From assembly GCA_028681335.1 (NCBI GenBank), contig JAQUIT010000010.1, positions 1 to 64,000 of the forward strand: a DNA stretch of 64,000 nucleotides. The letters run 5' to 3'. Below the pieces are notes generated by a model. The model was not told the DNA's origin and ran no database searches. It saw only the letters and a list, made by a program, of their open reading frames with translations. The position numbers and the translations under genes were made by a program. Positions 1 through 7,562 of this stretch are shown piece after piece; positions within the stretch are counted from its first letter, which is position 1, and each line of letters opens with the position of its first letter. The DNA comes from Desulfuromonadaceae bacterium. GTDB lineage: Bacteria > Desulfobacterota > Desulfuromonadia > Geobacterales > Pseudopelobacteraceae.

Positions 1-65
1 CCACGTTCCGTTACTTGTTTGACAGCTTCAATCTTGAATTCTTCGGTGTAACGCTTGCTACTCAT
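1..65 (-). CDS. IS3-family transposase OrfA, N-terminus only
   Basis: The reverse complement from the ATG at 65 encodes MSSKRYTEEFKIEAVKQVTE, the classic start of the helix-turn-helix OrfA of IS3-type transposons. An AGGAGG ribosome binding site lies just upstream (about 72-77). The gene runs off the left edge after 21 codons, so neither frameshifting nor the integrase-core OrfB can be judged. The family is confident because this opening (KRYTEEFK.EAVKQV) is strongly conserved. Confidence 0.85.
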   Translation of the reverse strand, partial: MSSKRYTEEFKIEAVKQVTER

Positions 66-127
66 TTATGCCTCCTGAGGTTATGTCTGTATAACTCAGG
101 AGTGTCTAAAAAACTAGGGGCGATTCA
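1..127 (-). mobile_element. End of an IS3-type insertion sequence (partial)
   Basis: Read on the minus strand, the element begins with TGAATCGCCCCTAG at 127, an IS3-family style terminal inverted repeat (TGAA.CGCCCC type). A leader with AGGAGG and the start of an OrfA transposase reading leftwards follow. Only this end is in the window; the rest lies to the left. It directly abuts the integron cassette region, so the insertion may have separated or truncated the attI-proximal end of the array. Confidence 0.75.
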
Positions 128-231
128 CTATAAACTTGTTACTACATATATAAACCCGGCTCTAACCTGTGATTTACGAGTTGATCAGCAAATAATAAAG
201 TGCAATAAGACGTCCATAAAAAGGAGGCAGA

Positions 232-1104
232 ATGCGGCTGAAAACCTTTTATCTCCTTAGATATACATTGGTTGAGGAGGAGCAACCGGCTCTATTTGCC
301 AAGGAACTTCCTAAGCCAAAAGGATATGCTATCTGTGACGCTCTGTCTATTTTAGGGAAAGATCGTTTTTTCACTCACTACGGCGTTACGTACAGTTTTG
401 TCGGGTTTCGTAATCCTATTAGAAAGAATAGATTTCTATTTGGCAAAGTTGCAAAACTACGAAAATTGGCAATAGGAGAATATCAGCCTGGTGATATCAC
501 GAATGACCCACATGACGATTGGGTTCCTCTATTGTGTCTTGTTGACTGTGAAACACAACATCTTCTCATTGAAAAAAAGACAAAATTTGGGCCACCAGAT
601 CAATTACTGACGATTCTTACACGTGGATTAAATGAAGTAATTTTGAAGGAATATAATTGTAAAGTTTTTGTTAAAGGAAAGAGCAATAAAAATATATTTT
701 GGCAATTAGTTGCAGAAAGTGACCAAATATTTGGTCTTGAAATGAAATTGCTGTCTCCAAATTTATTCGATGCAAATAAGACAGCAAGAGAAGCATTGAG
801 CGCACTCAAAACTTTATTTTCACAAGATGTATTGACGATATCTTTAAAAAATGAGGCAGGACATCTTGCTATCCCAGATAACCCAACTGACAATTATATC
901 GATTATATCTCTGAGGGAGAAGGCGAATGGAAAGTTACTAGGGGAATAAAAGGAAGAAAGAAAACTTATTCAAGTAACGATAACATAAAGACTGTCGACG
1001 TTGAAATTAGGGATGATCAGGAGCTGAAAGAAGTATCTACCGATGAGGATGCGGCCGCATTAATTGAAAAGCTGGAGACCTTGATAGAACCAGATGAACT
1101 ATAG
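232..1104 (+). CDS. Uncharacterised 290-residue cytoplasmic protein (cassette gene)
   Basis: I do not recognise the family. The protein has no signal peptide or membrane segment. It has a mixed alpha/beta look up to about residue 220 and a charged, acidic C-terminus (a KGRKKT patch near residue 245, then many D/E). The ATG is preceded by AAAAAGGAGG at good spacing. The stop overlaps the start of the next gene, a membrane protein, by 11 bp, so the two are surely co-translated and probably act together. Being in an integron array suggests an adaptive role, possibly defence; that is inference only. Confidence 0.7.
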   Translation: MRLKTFYLLRYTLVEEEQPALFAKELPKPKGYAICDALSILGKDRFFTHYGVTYSFVGFRNPIRKNRFLFGKVAKLRKLAIGEYQPGDITNDPHDDWVPLLCLVDCETQHLLIEKKTKFGPPDQLLTILTRGLNEVILKEYNCKVFVKGKSNKNIFWQLVAESDQIFGLEMKLLSPNLFDANKTAREALSALKTLFSQDVLTISLKNEAGHLAIPDNPTDNYIDYISEGEGEWKVTRGIKGRKKTYSSNDNIKTVDVEIRDDQELKEVSTDEDAAALIEKLETLIEPDEL

Positions 1105-1561
1105 TTTACTTAAAAAGATAAATATTATCGGATGGTCATTTTTCCTCGGTGTTGTGATTATTCTCAAGGCACCAAATTTGTCTGAGGCAATAGTTACCAT
1201 TTTTTCGACTAGTACCGCCATTTGGATAGGTGCATTTATTGCTATCAGCATTGCTATATTTAATTTTGTAGACAATGTTCACCAGAAACTTAGTGATTTC
1301 GTTGAGACGGCTGACGATAACAAGTTTGCTGAAGTACAAGAGTTACTAACAAAACTAAAACGTGAGATTGTTGAGAACGCGGGTTTTTTTATATTAGTTG
1401 CAAGTTTGATGATGATGCTGAAGAATATTCAGCCTTCAACTCTCACGGCATTCTGTCAAATCATCTCAGCTTTTTTGCTTATATTCACAGCACTAGATCA
1501 GGGTAGAGCGGGATATGTCTCAATTGAATTGAGAAAAGAAACCATACGTAAAAAGAAATGA
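1094..1561 (+). CDS. Small multi-pass membrane protein (partner of upstream gene)
   Basis: 155 residues with about four hydrophobic segments (near residues 11-27, 40-60, 95-112 and 118-135) and a basic C-terminus (RKETIRKKK). Between the second and third segments is a charged amphipathic stretch of about 35 residues that could face the cytoplasm. The start lies inside the end of the preceding gene (11-bp overlap), which supports a two-component cytosolic plus membrane unit, a layout common in phage-defence and toxin systems. No family recognised. Confidence 0.7.
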   Translation: MNYSLLKKINIIGWSFFLGVVIILKAPNLSEAIVTIFSTSTAIWIGAFIAISIAIFNFVDNVHQKLSDFVETADDNKFAEVQELLTKLKREIVENAGFFILVASLMMMLKNIQPSTLTAFCQIISAFLLIFTALDQGRAGYVSIELRKETIRKKK

Positions 1562-1573
1562 ACGCCTCCGAAG

Positions 1574-1602
1574 GCAAACTAGGGTGTGTCCCTAATTTGC
1601 CC
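1574..1602. repeat. Inverted repeat between cassettes
   Basis: GGCAAACTAGGG and CCCTAATTTGCC form a near-perfect stem with a TGTGT loop, just after the membrane-protein gene. There is no T-run, so it is not a classical terminator. The GGGACACACCC core recalls REP-like palindromes, but I see only one copy. Confidence 0.5.
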
Positions 1603-1644
1603 TGTTCCTGGAGCTTGAGACGAAGAGGTTATAAAGGAGGCGGC

Positions 1645-1682
1645 ACGCAGTCGACGCGATTAAGCCGCGCCGCTGGTTATGC
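1645..1682 (+). other. Possible degenerate attC site
   Basis: The stretch GGCGGCACGCAGTCGACG...CCGCGCCGCTGGTTATGC closely resembles the attC at 7381-7451 (shared GGCGGCAC, CAGT, CGCGAT.AAG, CGCGCCGCTGGT) and ends in GTTATGC, near the GTTRRRY core. I cannot find a convincing left core, and the next attC does not mirror GTTATGC, so this site may be decayed. Confidence 0.45.
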
Positions 1683-1723
1683 ATTCAGGCTTCGAGACTA
1701 GCCATAGAAAGAAAGGCCACTAT

Positions 1724-2488
1724 ATGAATAAACAGTCTGAACTTGATCTCATTGCCGAATCATACAATCTGTATGGTTCCAAGTACTCAAGGGAACGCAT
1801 TTCTAGTGGGTTGCTATTTAATGATTTCATAGAAGCCCCCATAATCAAAAAATTATTAGAGTTCCCTATGCGTATTTCGAATCTAAAAGTCTTAGATATT
1901 GGTTGCGGGCCAGGCATCTACACAAAACACTTGCTCAATGCAGGTGCGAAAGTTGTAGCAATTGATTCAAGCGATGTGATGCTTGAAGCAGCAAAAGAAC
2001 ACTGTATGTCTCTACCCTCTGAGTTGTTTTCAAAATGCGACTTCATTAAAAGTACTTTTGAAGCACATGAGCTGAATGATTCAAAGTTCGAAATTGTAAT
2101 GGCTACATTCATGCTAAGTTACTTTACAGATCTTACTCAAGCATTTACTAAGATGAGAAAGCATCTAGGAAACGATGGAATAATAATAACATCCATGCTG
2201 CACCCTATACGTCTTTTTGCAAAAAACAAAAATTCACATGGCTATACGGTAGGCGATTATTTCCAATCGGGTAATTATGTTTCTGATTTCTTGGATAGCG
2301 CTATTACAATACCACTCCGTCGCTACAACTTCGAACAACTCCATACTGCAGCCAATCAAGCAGATCTTAAAATCATACAAATTATAGAGCCAAAGGCTGA
2401 TCTTACTTGCGACTATCCTGATCGAGAAAAACTCGAATTCTACTCAGTAAATCCATCAATTTTAATCATGCTAATGGGGGCAAAATGA
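1724..2488 (+). CDS. Class I SAM-dependent methyltransferase (cassette gene)
   Basis: 254 residues from the ATG at 1724, chosen because the upstream ATG at 1679 falls within the attC-like core. The glycine-rich SAM-binding motif I (VLDIGCGPG) lies near residue 55, followed by an acidic residue after beta-2 (VVAIDSS) and a post-motif near residue 125 (MATFMLSYF), as in UbiE/BioC-like small-molecule methyltransferases. The substrate cannot be told. The stop overlaps the ATG of the next gene by 4 bp (ATGA), so it is translationally coupled to a Cap15-like membrane protein within one cassette, an unusual pairing. Confidence 0.8.
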   Translation: MNKQSELDLIAESYNLYGSKYSRERISSGLLFNDFIEAPIIKKLLEFPMRISNLKVLDIGCGPGIYTKHLLNAGAKVVAIDSSDVMLEAAKEHCMSLPSELFSKCDFIKSTFEAHELNDSKFEIVMATFMLSYFTDLTQAFTKMRKHLGNDGIIITSMLHPIRLFAKNKNSHGYTVGDYFQSGNYVSDFLDSAITIPLRRYNFEQLHTAANQADLKIIQIIEPKADLTCDYPDREKLEFYSVNPSILIMLMGAK

Positions 2489-3126
2489 AAAAACTTACCA
2501 GTGTTCGTGAAAAACACATTGCCAAAATAATTATATTCTTTGTCGGCGTTACAGGGATCTGCTCACAACTTTCTAATGCACTATTGCCCACACCGTATGC
2601 TCCTATTCTGACAGCAGTAGCTGTACTCTTAGCAATGGCCATTACTTGGTTCGGTAAAGAATTTCTTTTCCAAAAGATACTCTTAAAAGTTCCAGCAGTT
2701 AACCCGAAGTACAAGCTTAGTGTTGGAACTTGGAATATACATATTACTTTTGATGATGGTGGCGGGAAAGCGCTTGAGGAGCGAAGTGGTAGCGTTACAA
2801 TGACTAGTTCGCTACTAGGAGTCAAAATATTTGGCGGGAAATTGCTGAATGTAAAGAACAATAGAACCACAATGAATGGGTGGTATGCGGAGAATGCAGA
2901 GCTGGTAACCTATGACAATCACGATATCCTCTACTATCTTTACAAGATCCCCATCGACAATACTACAAATGGTGATGATGAAATGAAATTTGAAAAAATC
3001 GGATTCGTCTGTGCATCTAGGGTTAAAGGCACCGATTTATTCGAGGGCTATTTCAGAGACATCCGAATCAAGGCAGGCATGAATAACGTAAGAGAGGGAA
3101 AGATTCGTCTCGTATTCAACGGGTGA
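2485..3126 (+). CDS. Two-TM plus beta-rich protein resembling CBASS effector Cap15
   Basis: 213 residues. Two transmembrane helices (about 11-33 and 39-60) are followed by about 150 residues rich in predicted beta strands, starting at an L.VGTW.I.I motif and ending with EGYFRDI...REGKIRLVF. This 2TM plus beta-barrel layout and length match the Cap15 family (SMODS-associating 2TM, beta-strand-rich effector), which disrupts the inner membrane when a cyclic nucleotide binds. No CD-NTase gene is adjacent; the partner gene is a methyltransferase. The fold assignment is inference from layout and motif style, not from a search. Confidence 0.55.
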   Translation: MKKLTSVREKHIAKIIIFFVGVTGICSQLSNALLPTPYAPILTAVAVLLAMAITWFGKEFLFQKILLKVPAVNPKYKLSVGTWNIHITFDDGGGKALEERSGSVTMTSSLLGVKIFGGKLLNVKNNRTTMNGWYAENAELVTYDNHDILYYLYKIPIDNTTNGDDEMKFEKIGFVCASRVKGTDLFEGYFRDIRIKAGMNNVREGKIRLVFNG

Positions 3127-3145
3127 TTTTAAAATCTGGAAGCAG

Positions 3146-3196
3146 ATTCAACCAAGCGCAGCAGCGGTGAACCCGCTGTGCTCTCAGCCGTTGGTC
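3146..3196 (+). other. attC recombination site
   Basis: Left core ATTCAAC (fits RYYYAAC), an imperfect stem around GCGCAGCAGCGG and CCGCTGTGC, and right core GTTGGTC (one base off GTTRRRY). It separates the methyltransferase/Cap15-like cassette from the TIR cassette. Confidence 0.65.
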
Positions 3197-3281
3197 AAAA
3201 CCAGAAAGTCATAAAAACCGTGGAGTATGGCGGAATGAGATGCTAACCAGACCGTTACCGTGGAAGAAAGGAGAAATAATC

Positions 3282-4103
3282 ATGACCATTGCCGAACAAA
3301 CTTTCATAATTCATCTGGATTACGGAAACCGAGCCGAAGAACGAAAGTTTGTTGCTGACGTGCTTGACAACTTCGACAAAGACACACTTTGTGGCGCGAA
3401 TCTATTCATCAATAATGATCCGTACGGCCTTGAGCTACTCCTATCTCTCAACTTTGAGAAAGATGGAGATAAGTTCGAAGCGTGGTTAAGAAATAAGTAC
3501 CCAGCCAAGAAAAGGGAATATCGCCTTCTGTTCGAGGATGTTACGGGAGCTATTAGTCGTAAAGGATATAATGTCTGCGGCTTGGTGGACAGTGACATGA
3601 TCACGTTCTCCATGCCATCTGTGGCTAACGGACTCTTTCTTTTCCCAGACAGGAAAGTCATTCATTCTGTGTGGGGTCGCCCTACCGCAACATCTTCTTT
3701 CTCAGTATTTCTGTCGCACTCTAGTCTTGACAAACCGTTAGTGGATGCTGTTTTCAACGAGCTTCATAAACGCGATGTACGTGCTTGGTATGATCGCTAT
3801 GAGATTGAGCCAGGTGACAGTATTACGGATAAGATCAATGATGGTCTTGCCAATAGTAAATTGGGACTTCTCTTTTTCTCGAAGAATTTTTTTGACGCAC
3901 GATCAGGTTGGCCGACCAAGGAAGCCAATTACTTCTTCCAGAAACAAATGCGTGATGGAAAAAAGAACTTCATTGCTCTGAACATTGACTTATCTGTCGA
4001 TGATCTCCCACCGCTACTTCAAGACTTCCAGTTTATTGACATGCGTTCACCATCTGCTATTGCTGAAGTTGTTGAGTTTGTAAAGAAACAGTCCATTTTA
4101 TAA
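3282..4103 (+). CDS. TIR-domain protein with unknown N-terminal domain (cassette gene)
   Basis: 273 residues from the ATG at 3282, which has GAAAGGAG upstream; an earlier in-frame ATG at 3240 has no such site. The C-terminal half, from about residue 139, is a TIR domain: the FSVFLSHSSLDK box, WYDRYEI.PGDSI, a SKLGLLFFSKNFF strand, and WPTKEAN, whose Glu (about residue 214) is the likely NADase catalytic residue. The first 138 residues match no family I know and may sense a trigger. Bacterial TIR proteins often deplete NAD+ or make signalling molecules on phage infection. The gene is alone in its cassette. Confidence 0.85.
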   Translation: MTIAEQTFIIHLDYGNRAEERKFVADVLDNFDKDTLCGANLFINNDPYGLELLLSLNFEKDGDKFEAWLRNKYPAKKREYRLLFEDVTGAISRKGYNVCGLVDSDMITFSMPSVANGLFLFPDRKVIHSVWGRPTATSSFSVFLSHSSLDKPLVDAVFNELHKRDVRAWYDRYEIEPGDSITDKINDGLANSKLGLLFFSKNFFDARSGWPTKEANYFFQKQMRDGKKNFIALNIDLSVDDLPPLLQDFQFIDMRSPSAIAEVVEFVKKQSIL

Positions 4104-4129
4104 GCATAGTTCACAAGATGATCCCAAAT

Positions 4130-4187
4130 TCCCAACCAGGAAGAAGCACCGGCCAAAAACCGCCGGTGTTCTCCCACCCCGTTGAAC
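4130..4187 (+). other. attC recombination site
   Basis: Left core TCCCAAC, stem GCACCGGC / CGCCGGTG, right core GTTGAAC (exact GTTRRRY). It is almost a copy of the site at 6917-6974, showing common ancestry. It closes the TIR cassette. Confidence 0.85.
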
Positions 4188-4215
4188 TGATTGAAAGAAC
4201 AAAGGTGAATCTTGA

Positions 4216-5430
4216 ATGACAAATCGTGAAGAAGGAAGCAACCTTCCAAATCATAATGACCCTGAAGCAACGCCGATAAAACCAGGTGTCCTTGCGGGTA
4301 ATATTGGAGACCCCATTCTGTTGACGGATGTAAACCTTGCAGGGGTAAGTGCTCAGCCCGCAAGAGGAGGAGAGCAAGTTAAAATCTGGGTCCGTCTTGC
4401 GCTTACATCAGATGACAGAATATTTCATCAAATTGCATCGAACCTCGCCAACGTAATTGAGAATCATGCTAGGCAAGCTGGTAAGCATATACGCATAAAT
4501 AGGGCTGAAACTGTTTTATTAGTTATCAAAGCTGACAACAGTGCGGAACTCTGGGTAGACTCTGCAGCCGTAGTTCATAAGTGTGTAATCAAAAGGAGCA
4601 TGCCAGCAGGCAGCGTTGTTTTTGAAACTGATATTGCCGATGTTACCGCGATGTGCTTTCCATGCGTTGACATAAAACCAACTGACAAAGTTATATGTTT
4701 ATTCAGGCAGGATTGGAGATTCGCTTTATATTTTGATTTTAATCATGATGGTTGTCTGGATATAGACTTATTCGAAACAACACTGGGATCTCTTTATCGT
4801 AACCTAAGATACCGCCATCTATATGATGCACTTGCTGATGAAGCGGTCTTCGAAAAATTACTTCAATCTGGGTGGTTTCCATTTGTTGAAATAATTACAA
4901 ATGATTTTAAAGAACTCATCAATAGCATTGAGGCAGGATTCGAGTTGACAGATACCGTGGCTGCACTATGTACAAAGTTTGACGAGAAACGACTAGGGTG
5001 CATGTTTGATCGTTGGATTAAAAAGCCACACTTTTCAGAAAGAGAACCACTGCTGAAGGCGGCAATAAATGCCTTTGTTGCACATGAACCTATTGCAGTA
5101 ATCAAAATCTTGCTAACTGAAATTGAAGGCATCATAAACGATGCTTATAAGAAAACCCACGGCAAGGGAGGAAAGATCAAAGAACTACTTGATTTTGCAG
5201 TGAGTTCAGCCGAACGTAGAGTTGGACAGCCTGACACGCTATTCTTCACAGCAGCATTTACACAGTACTTAACTACTCATACCTTCGCAAATTTCGACCC
5301 TGTAAAAGACGATGGGACGGCTGGATCACGCCATGCTGTCGGGCATGGTGCCGCCAAATCTGACAGCTACACGATGTGTCGAGCGTTGCAGGCCATTCTT
5401 ACCTTTGATCAGATTGCTTTTTACGTATGA
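4216..5430 (+). CDS. HEPN-like C-terminal protein of unknown function (cassette gene)
   Basis: 404 residues. The N-terminal 230 residues are unfamiliar (mixed alpha/beta, D/N-rich start). From about residue 235 the protein is helical, and near residues 372-377 carries R-x4-H inside SRHAVGHG, followed by a conserved-looking helix (MCRALQAILTFDQIAFY). This R-x4-6-H plus HG arrangement is typical of HEPN-type RNases of the Apea-like or RiboL-PSP-associated groups seen in toxin and defence genes. The CDS ends 12 bp before the left core of its attC. The function is inference; the HEPN call rests on one motif and its context. Confidence 0.6.
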   Translation: MTNREEGSNLPNHNDPEATPIKPGVLAGNIGDPILLTDVNLAGVSAQPARGGEQVKIWVRLALTSDDRIFHQIASNLANVIENHARQAGKHIRINRAETVLLVIKADNSAELWVDSAAVVHKCVIKRSMPAGSVVFETDIADVTAMCFPCVDIKPTDKVICLFRQDWRFALYFDFNHDGCLDIDLFETTLGSLYRNLRYRHLYDALADEAVFEKLLQSGWFPFVEIITNDFKELINSIEAGFELTDTVAALCTKFDEKRLGCMFDRWIKKPHFSEREPLLKAAINAFVAHEPIAVIKILLTEIEGIINDAYKKTHGKGGKIKELLDFAVSSAERRVGQPDTLFFTAAFTQYLTTHTFANFDPVKDDGTAGSRHAVGHGAAKSDSYTMCRALQAILTFDQIAFYV

Positions 5431-5442
5431 CTCCTATTTATT

Positions 5443-5502
5443 GTTCAACAAGGCTTACGACCTGCCCTAAAACCCGGCAGGTCAAAGCCATGCCCGTTGG
5501 AC
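5443..5502 (+). other. attC recombination site
   Basis: Left core GTTCAAC, stem GACCTGCC / GGCAGGTC, right core GTTGGAC. Both cores fit the consensus, and GTTCAAC is the exact reverse complement of the GTTGAAC that starts this cassette at 4181. It is the clearest site of the array. Confidence 0.9.
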
Positions 5503-5534
5503 AAATCTCTGGATTACAAGTAGGAAATCAACCT

Positions 5535-6911
5535 ATGACAACCAAACAATGGGCTAAGGGTGAGGTCGCCGAAGCTCTGCGGAACCTATTGGAGGACATT
5601 GCCGGAGTAACAGTGGACGTGCTTGACCACCGTGCGAGCGTATCGGCCTGGGAACAATTTCGTGGTCCTGGGTACCCACACCCACAGCTGGTGCAGGATG
5701 GTGATGATTTAATAGCTTTCCTTTACAAACATGGTGTCGGACGAGTTGCCCACGCCCTTCGAGTCTCGTTTAGCGTAGGCGTTTCCACCAACGATGCCGA
5801 GTTTTGCCGATGTTTAGTTTACACATTCTTGAGTGACGTTGAAAACGCTTACGGAACTGCATCATGGGCAATACTCTCCGCGTCTAGAGTAGCCCGCGCA
5901 ATTGCGATGTACACTAGGATGCCAATGGCGTTCGACTGGTTTCGACTTGTCGAAGACTCGATGAGTCTCACTTATGAGGGAGAGCCGTTTAGATACATCG
6001 CCGTATTTCTGGATAGAATCGACAAAATTGCGAAGCTCGATGGTGGGCCGTTCATTGCCCTCGCCGAACCGCTAGACGTAGAGGATGCACTACTGCGTCA
6101 AAAATGGACTCGTGCCGTGCTTGGGTCTAAGCCACTGGCGTTGGTCATCAAAACCGCAAAGAAAAAAGGCAAGCAAGTTGTAGGACTCTTGAACTGCGCC
6201 AATCTATCGAACAACAGGCCAACCGTGATGTATGCACCCCACGAGTCACTGCTACCACTACAATCCCTGCTAGGTGAACGAAACATGGCCATCATGGCCT
6301 CGTCACGTGGCGATATTTTCGTAATGCTCGGAACTGGTATGGTGTTCCAGAAGAGCCAGGGTAAGTGGTGTTATCTCAACTATGAGCGTGTCCATATTGT
6401 ACTTTCACGATTGCTCGCGGGAGATGGCGTCGATCCGGTAGGCAAGTGGAACTTCATCGTATGCGTGCTGCAGATGTCGTTGGATTTGTCATTCGAGCGA
6501 CACGGCGCCTTGATCGCGGTCCCTGATCGAGACGACGAACTTGGCCTACTTATCCCCGATTCAGCAGATCCGGCACGGCCCAATCGAACTCTTCGCGAGT
6601 GCATAGTTGGTCTCAATGTTCTTGACGGCGCCACTCGAAATTTGATCGCAGGAGCGGCTACGGTCGACGGAGCGATAGTCTTATCCAAGCAAGGCAACGT
6701 TCTTGATGTAGCATGCATGGTGCCCCGTCCCTCGCAAGAGAAGCTTCTTACCGTAATTGGAACAAATACTGGCAGAACCTTTGAAGGTGCGCGATCGACA
6801 GCCGCATGGAATGCTTCCATTTTTGGTACCAGTATTAAGGTCTCTGAGGATGGGCCAATCACAATATACAGACATGGGAAGTTGATCTTGCATGTAGGAG
6901 TACGGGCTTAA
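5535..6911 (+). CDS. Diverged diadenylate cyclase (DisA_N/DAC-domain) protein (cassette gene)
   Basis: 458 residues from the ATG at 5535; the longer open frame from 5427 runs through the attC and is not plausible as the start. The first 300 or so residues look like a sensor region. The C-terminus aligns by eye with DAC domains: DGAIVLS (D378, equivalent to the DGA nucleotide motif), ACMVP, then GARSTAAW and IKVSEDGPITIY, as in GTRHRAA...IVSEETG of CdaA/DisA. The catalytic RHR signature reads R-S-T (R420-T422), so cyclase activity is doubtful or altered. It may make, bind or respond to c-di-AMP-like signals. GC content is higher than in neighbouring cassettes, pointing to another origin. Confidence 0.7.
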   Translation: MTTKQWAKGEVAEALRNLLEDIAGVTVDVLDHRASVSAWEQFRGPGYPHPQLVQDGDDLIAFLYKHGVGRVAHALRVSFSVGVSTNDAEFCRCLVYTFLSDVENAYGTASWAILSASRVARAIAMYTRMPMAFDWFRLVEDSMSLTYEGEPFRYIAVFLDRIDKIAKLDGGPFIALAEPLDVEDALLRQKWTRAVLGSKPLALVIKTAKKKGKQVVGLLNCANLSNNRPTVMYAPHESLLPLQSLLGERNMAIMASSRGDIFVMLGTGMVFQKSQGKWCYLNYERVHIVLSRLLAGDGVDPVGKWNFIVCVLQMSLDLSFERHGALIAVPDRDDELGLLIPDSADPARPNRTLRECIVGLNVLDGATRNLIAGAATVDGAIVLSKQGNVLDVACMVPRPSQEKLLTVIGTNTGRTFEGARSTAAWNASIFGTSIKVSEDGPITIYRHGKLILHVGVRA

Positions 6912-6916
6912 AATAT

Positions 6917-6974
6917 TCCCAACCACGTAAATGCACCGGCCTGAAACCGCCGGTGATTTCCGGCCCCGTTGTAC
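6917..6974 (+). other. attC recombination site
   Basis: Left core TCCCAAC, stem GCACCGGC / CGCCGGTG, right core GTTGTAC. It is nearly identical to the site at 4130-4187 and begins 5 bp after the stop of the DAC-like gene. Confidence 0.85.
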
Positions 6975-6984
6975 GAGGATAAAG

Positions 6985-7416
6985 ATGATAAAAACAATAT
7001 TGAAGATAGCTGCCATACTTTTCGGAATGTGGGTGCTTATCCTGGTCGGATACCGTGTCGGGAGCCAAAAAACATCAGATTATTTCCTCCGACAAGCCAT
7101 GGAAAGCGAACTGACTAGCCTTCGAACAAATATCAAGGTAGCTGAACAACTAAAGTCAAATCAGAAGGAAAAAGCAGAAGAACTTCTTGAAACCCTGATC
7201 GATGTTGATGTCTCATCCCTTGGAGTCCAGGTAAATCAGAAAACGTTTGCACCCATGCGGAAAGAAATTTTGGCATCAATAAATGAAGCTAAAGTATACC
7301 GAACGAAATGGACCTCTCCGACTCATACAGTGAACAAGAACTTGAAGAGCGGAGTTGATGCGGCCTTCGGAATGGACAACGTACAACTAGGCGGCGGCAC
7401 TCAGTTGGCGCGATAA
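6985..7416 (+). CDS. Small single-TM membrane-anchored protein (cassette gene)
   Basis: 143 residues from the ATG at 6985, with GAGG 6 bp upstream; the longer frame from 6931 crosses the attC and is rejected. One N-terminal transmembrane helix (about residues 5-23) is followed by a polar, mostly helical domain (QKTSDYFLRQAMESEL... and EKAEELLETL) that probably sits in the periplasm. The last 12 codons run into the attC stem, so the C-terminus is attC-encoded. No family recognised. Confidence 0.65.
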   Translation: MIKTILKIAAILFGMWVLILVGYRVGSQKTSDYFLRQAMESELTSLRTNIKVAEQLKSNQKEKAEELLETLIDVDVSSLGVQVNQKTFAPMRKEILASINEAKVYRTKWTSPTHTVNKNLKSGVDAAFGMDNVQLGGGTQLAR

Positions 7417-7451
7417 GACCGCGCCGCTGGTGCGCCCCCACACCGTTATAT
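7381..7451 (+). other. attC recombination site
   Basis: Left core GTACAAC exactly mirrors the GTTGTAC that opens this cassette at 6968. The stem is GGCGCG / CGCGCC with flanking GC-rich arms; the right core is GTTATAT. The site overlaps the end of the preceding CDS. Confidence 0.8.
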
Positions 7452-7562
7452 TTAAAAAGTAAATAAGCGAGTAAAAGTCGCAGCCCGAAAACTGCAAGAA
7501 ATAGTGCCGAAAAATGCCAACAAGCCTATCAAAGTATCTGCATCCACAGGAGTCTCCTTTCT

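Noticed and set aside
15..260. 81-codon open frame on + strand
   Set aside because: It runs across the IS end opposite to the transposase and has no ribosome binding site.
5427..5534. Upstream extension of the DAC-like gene
   Set aside because: The extension lies within the attC and the previous gene's end; the ATG at 5535 gives a sensible N-terminus.
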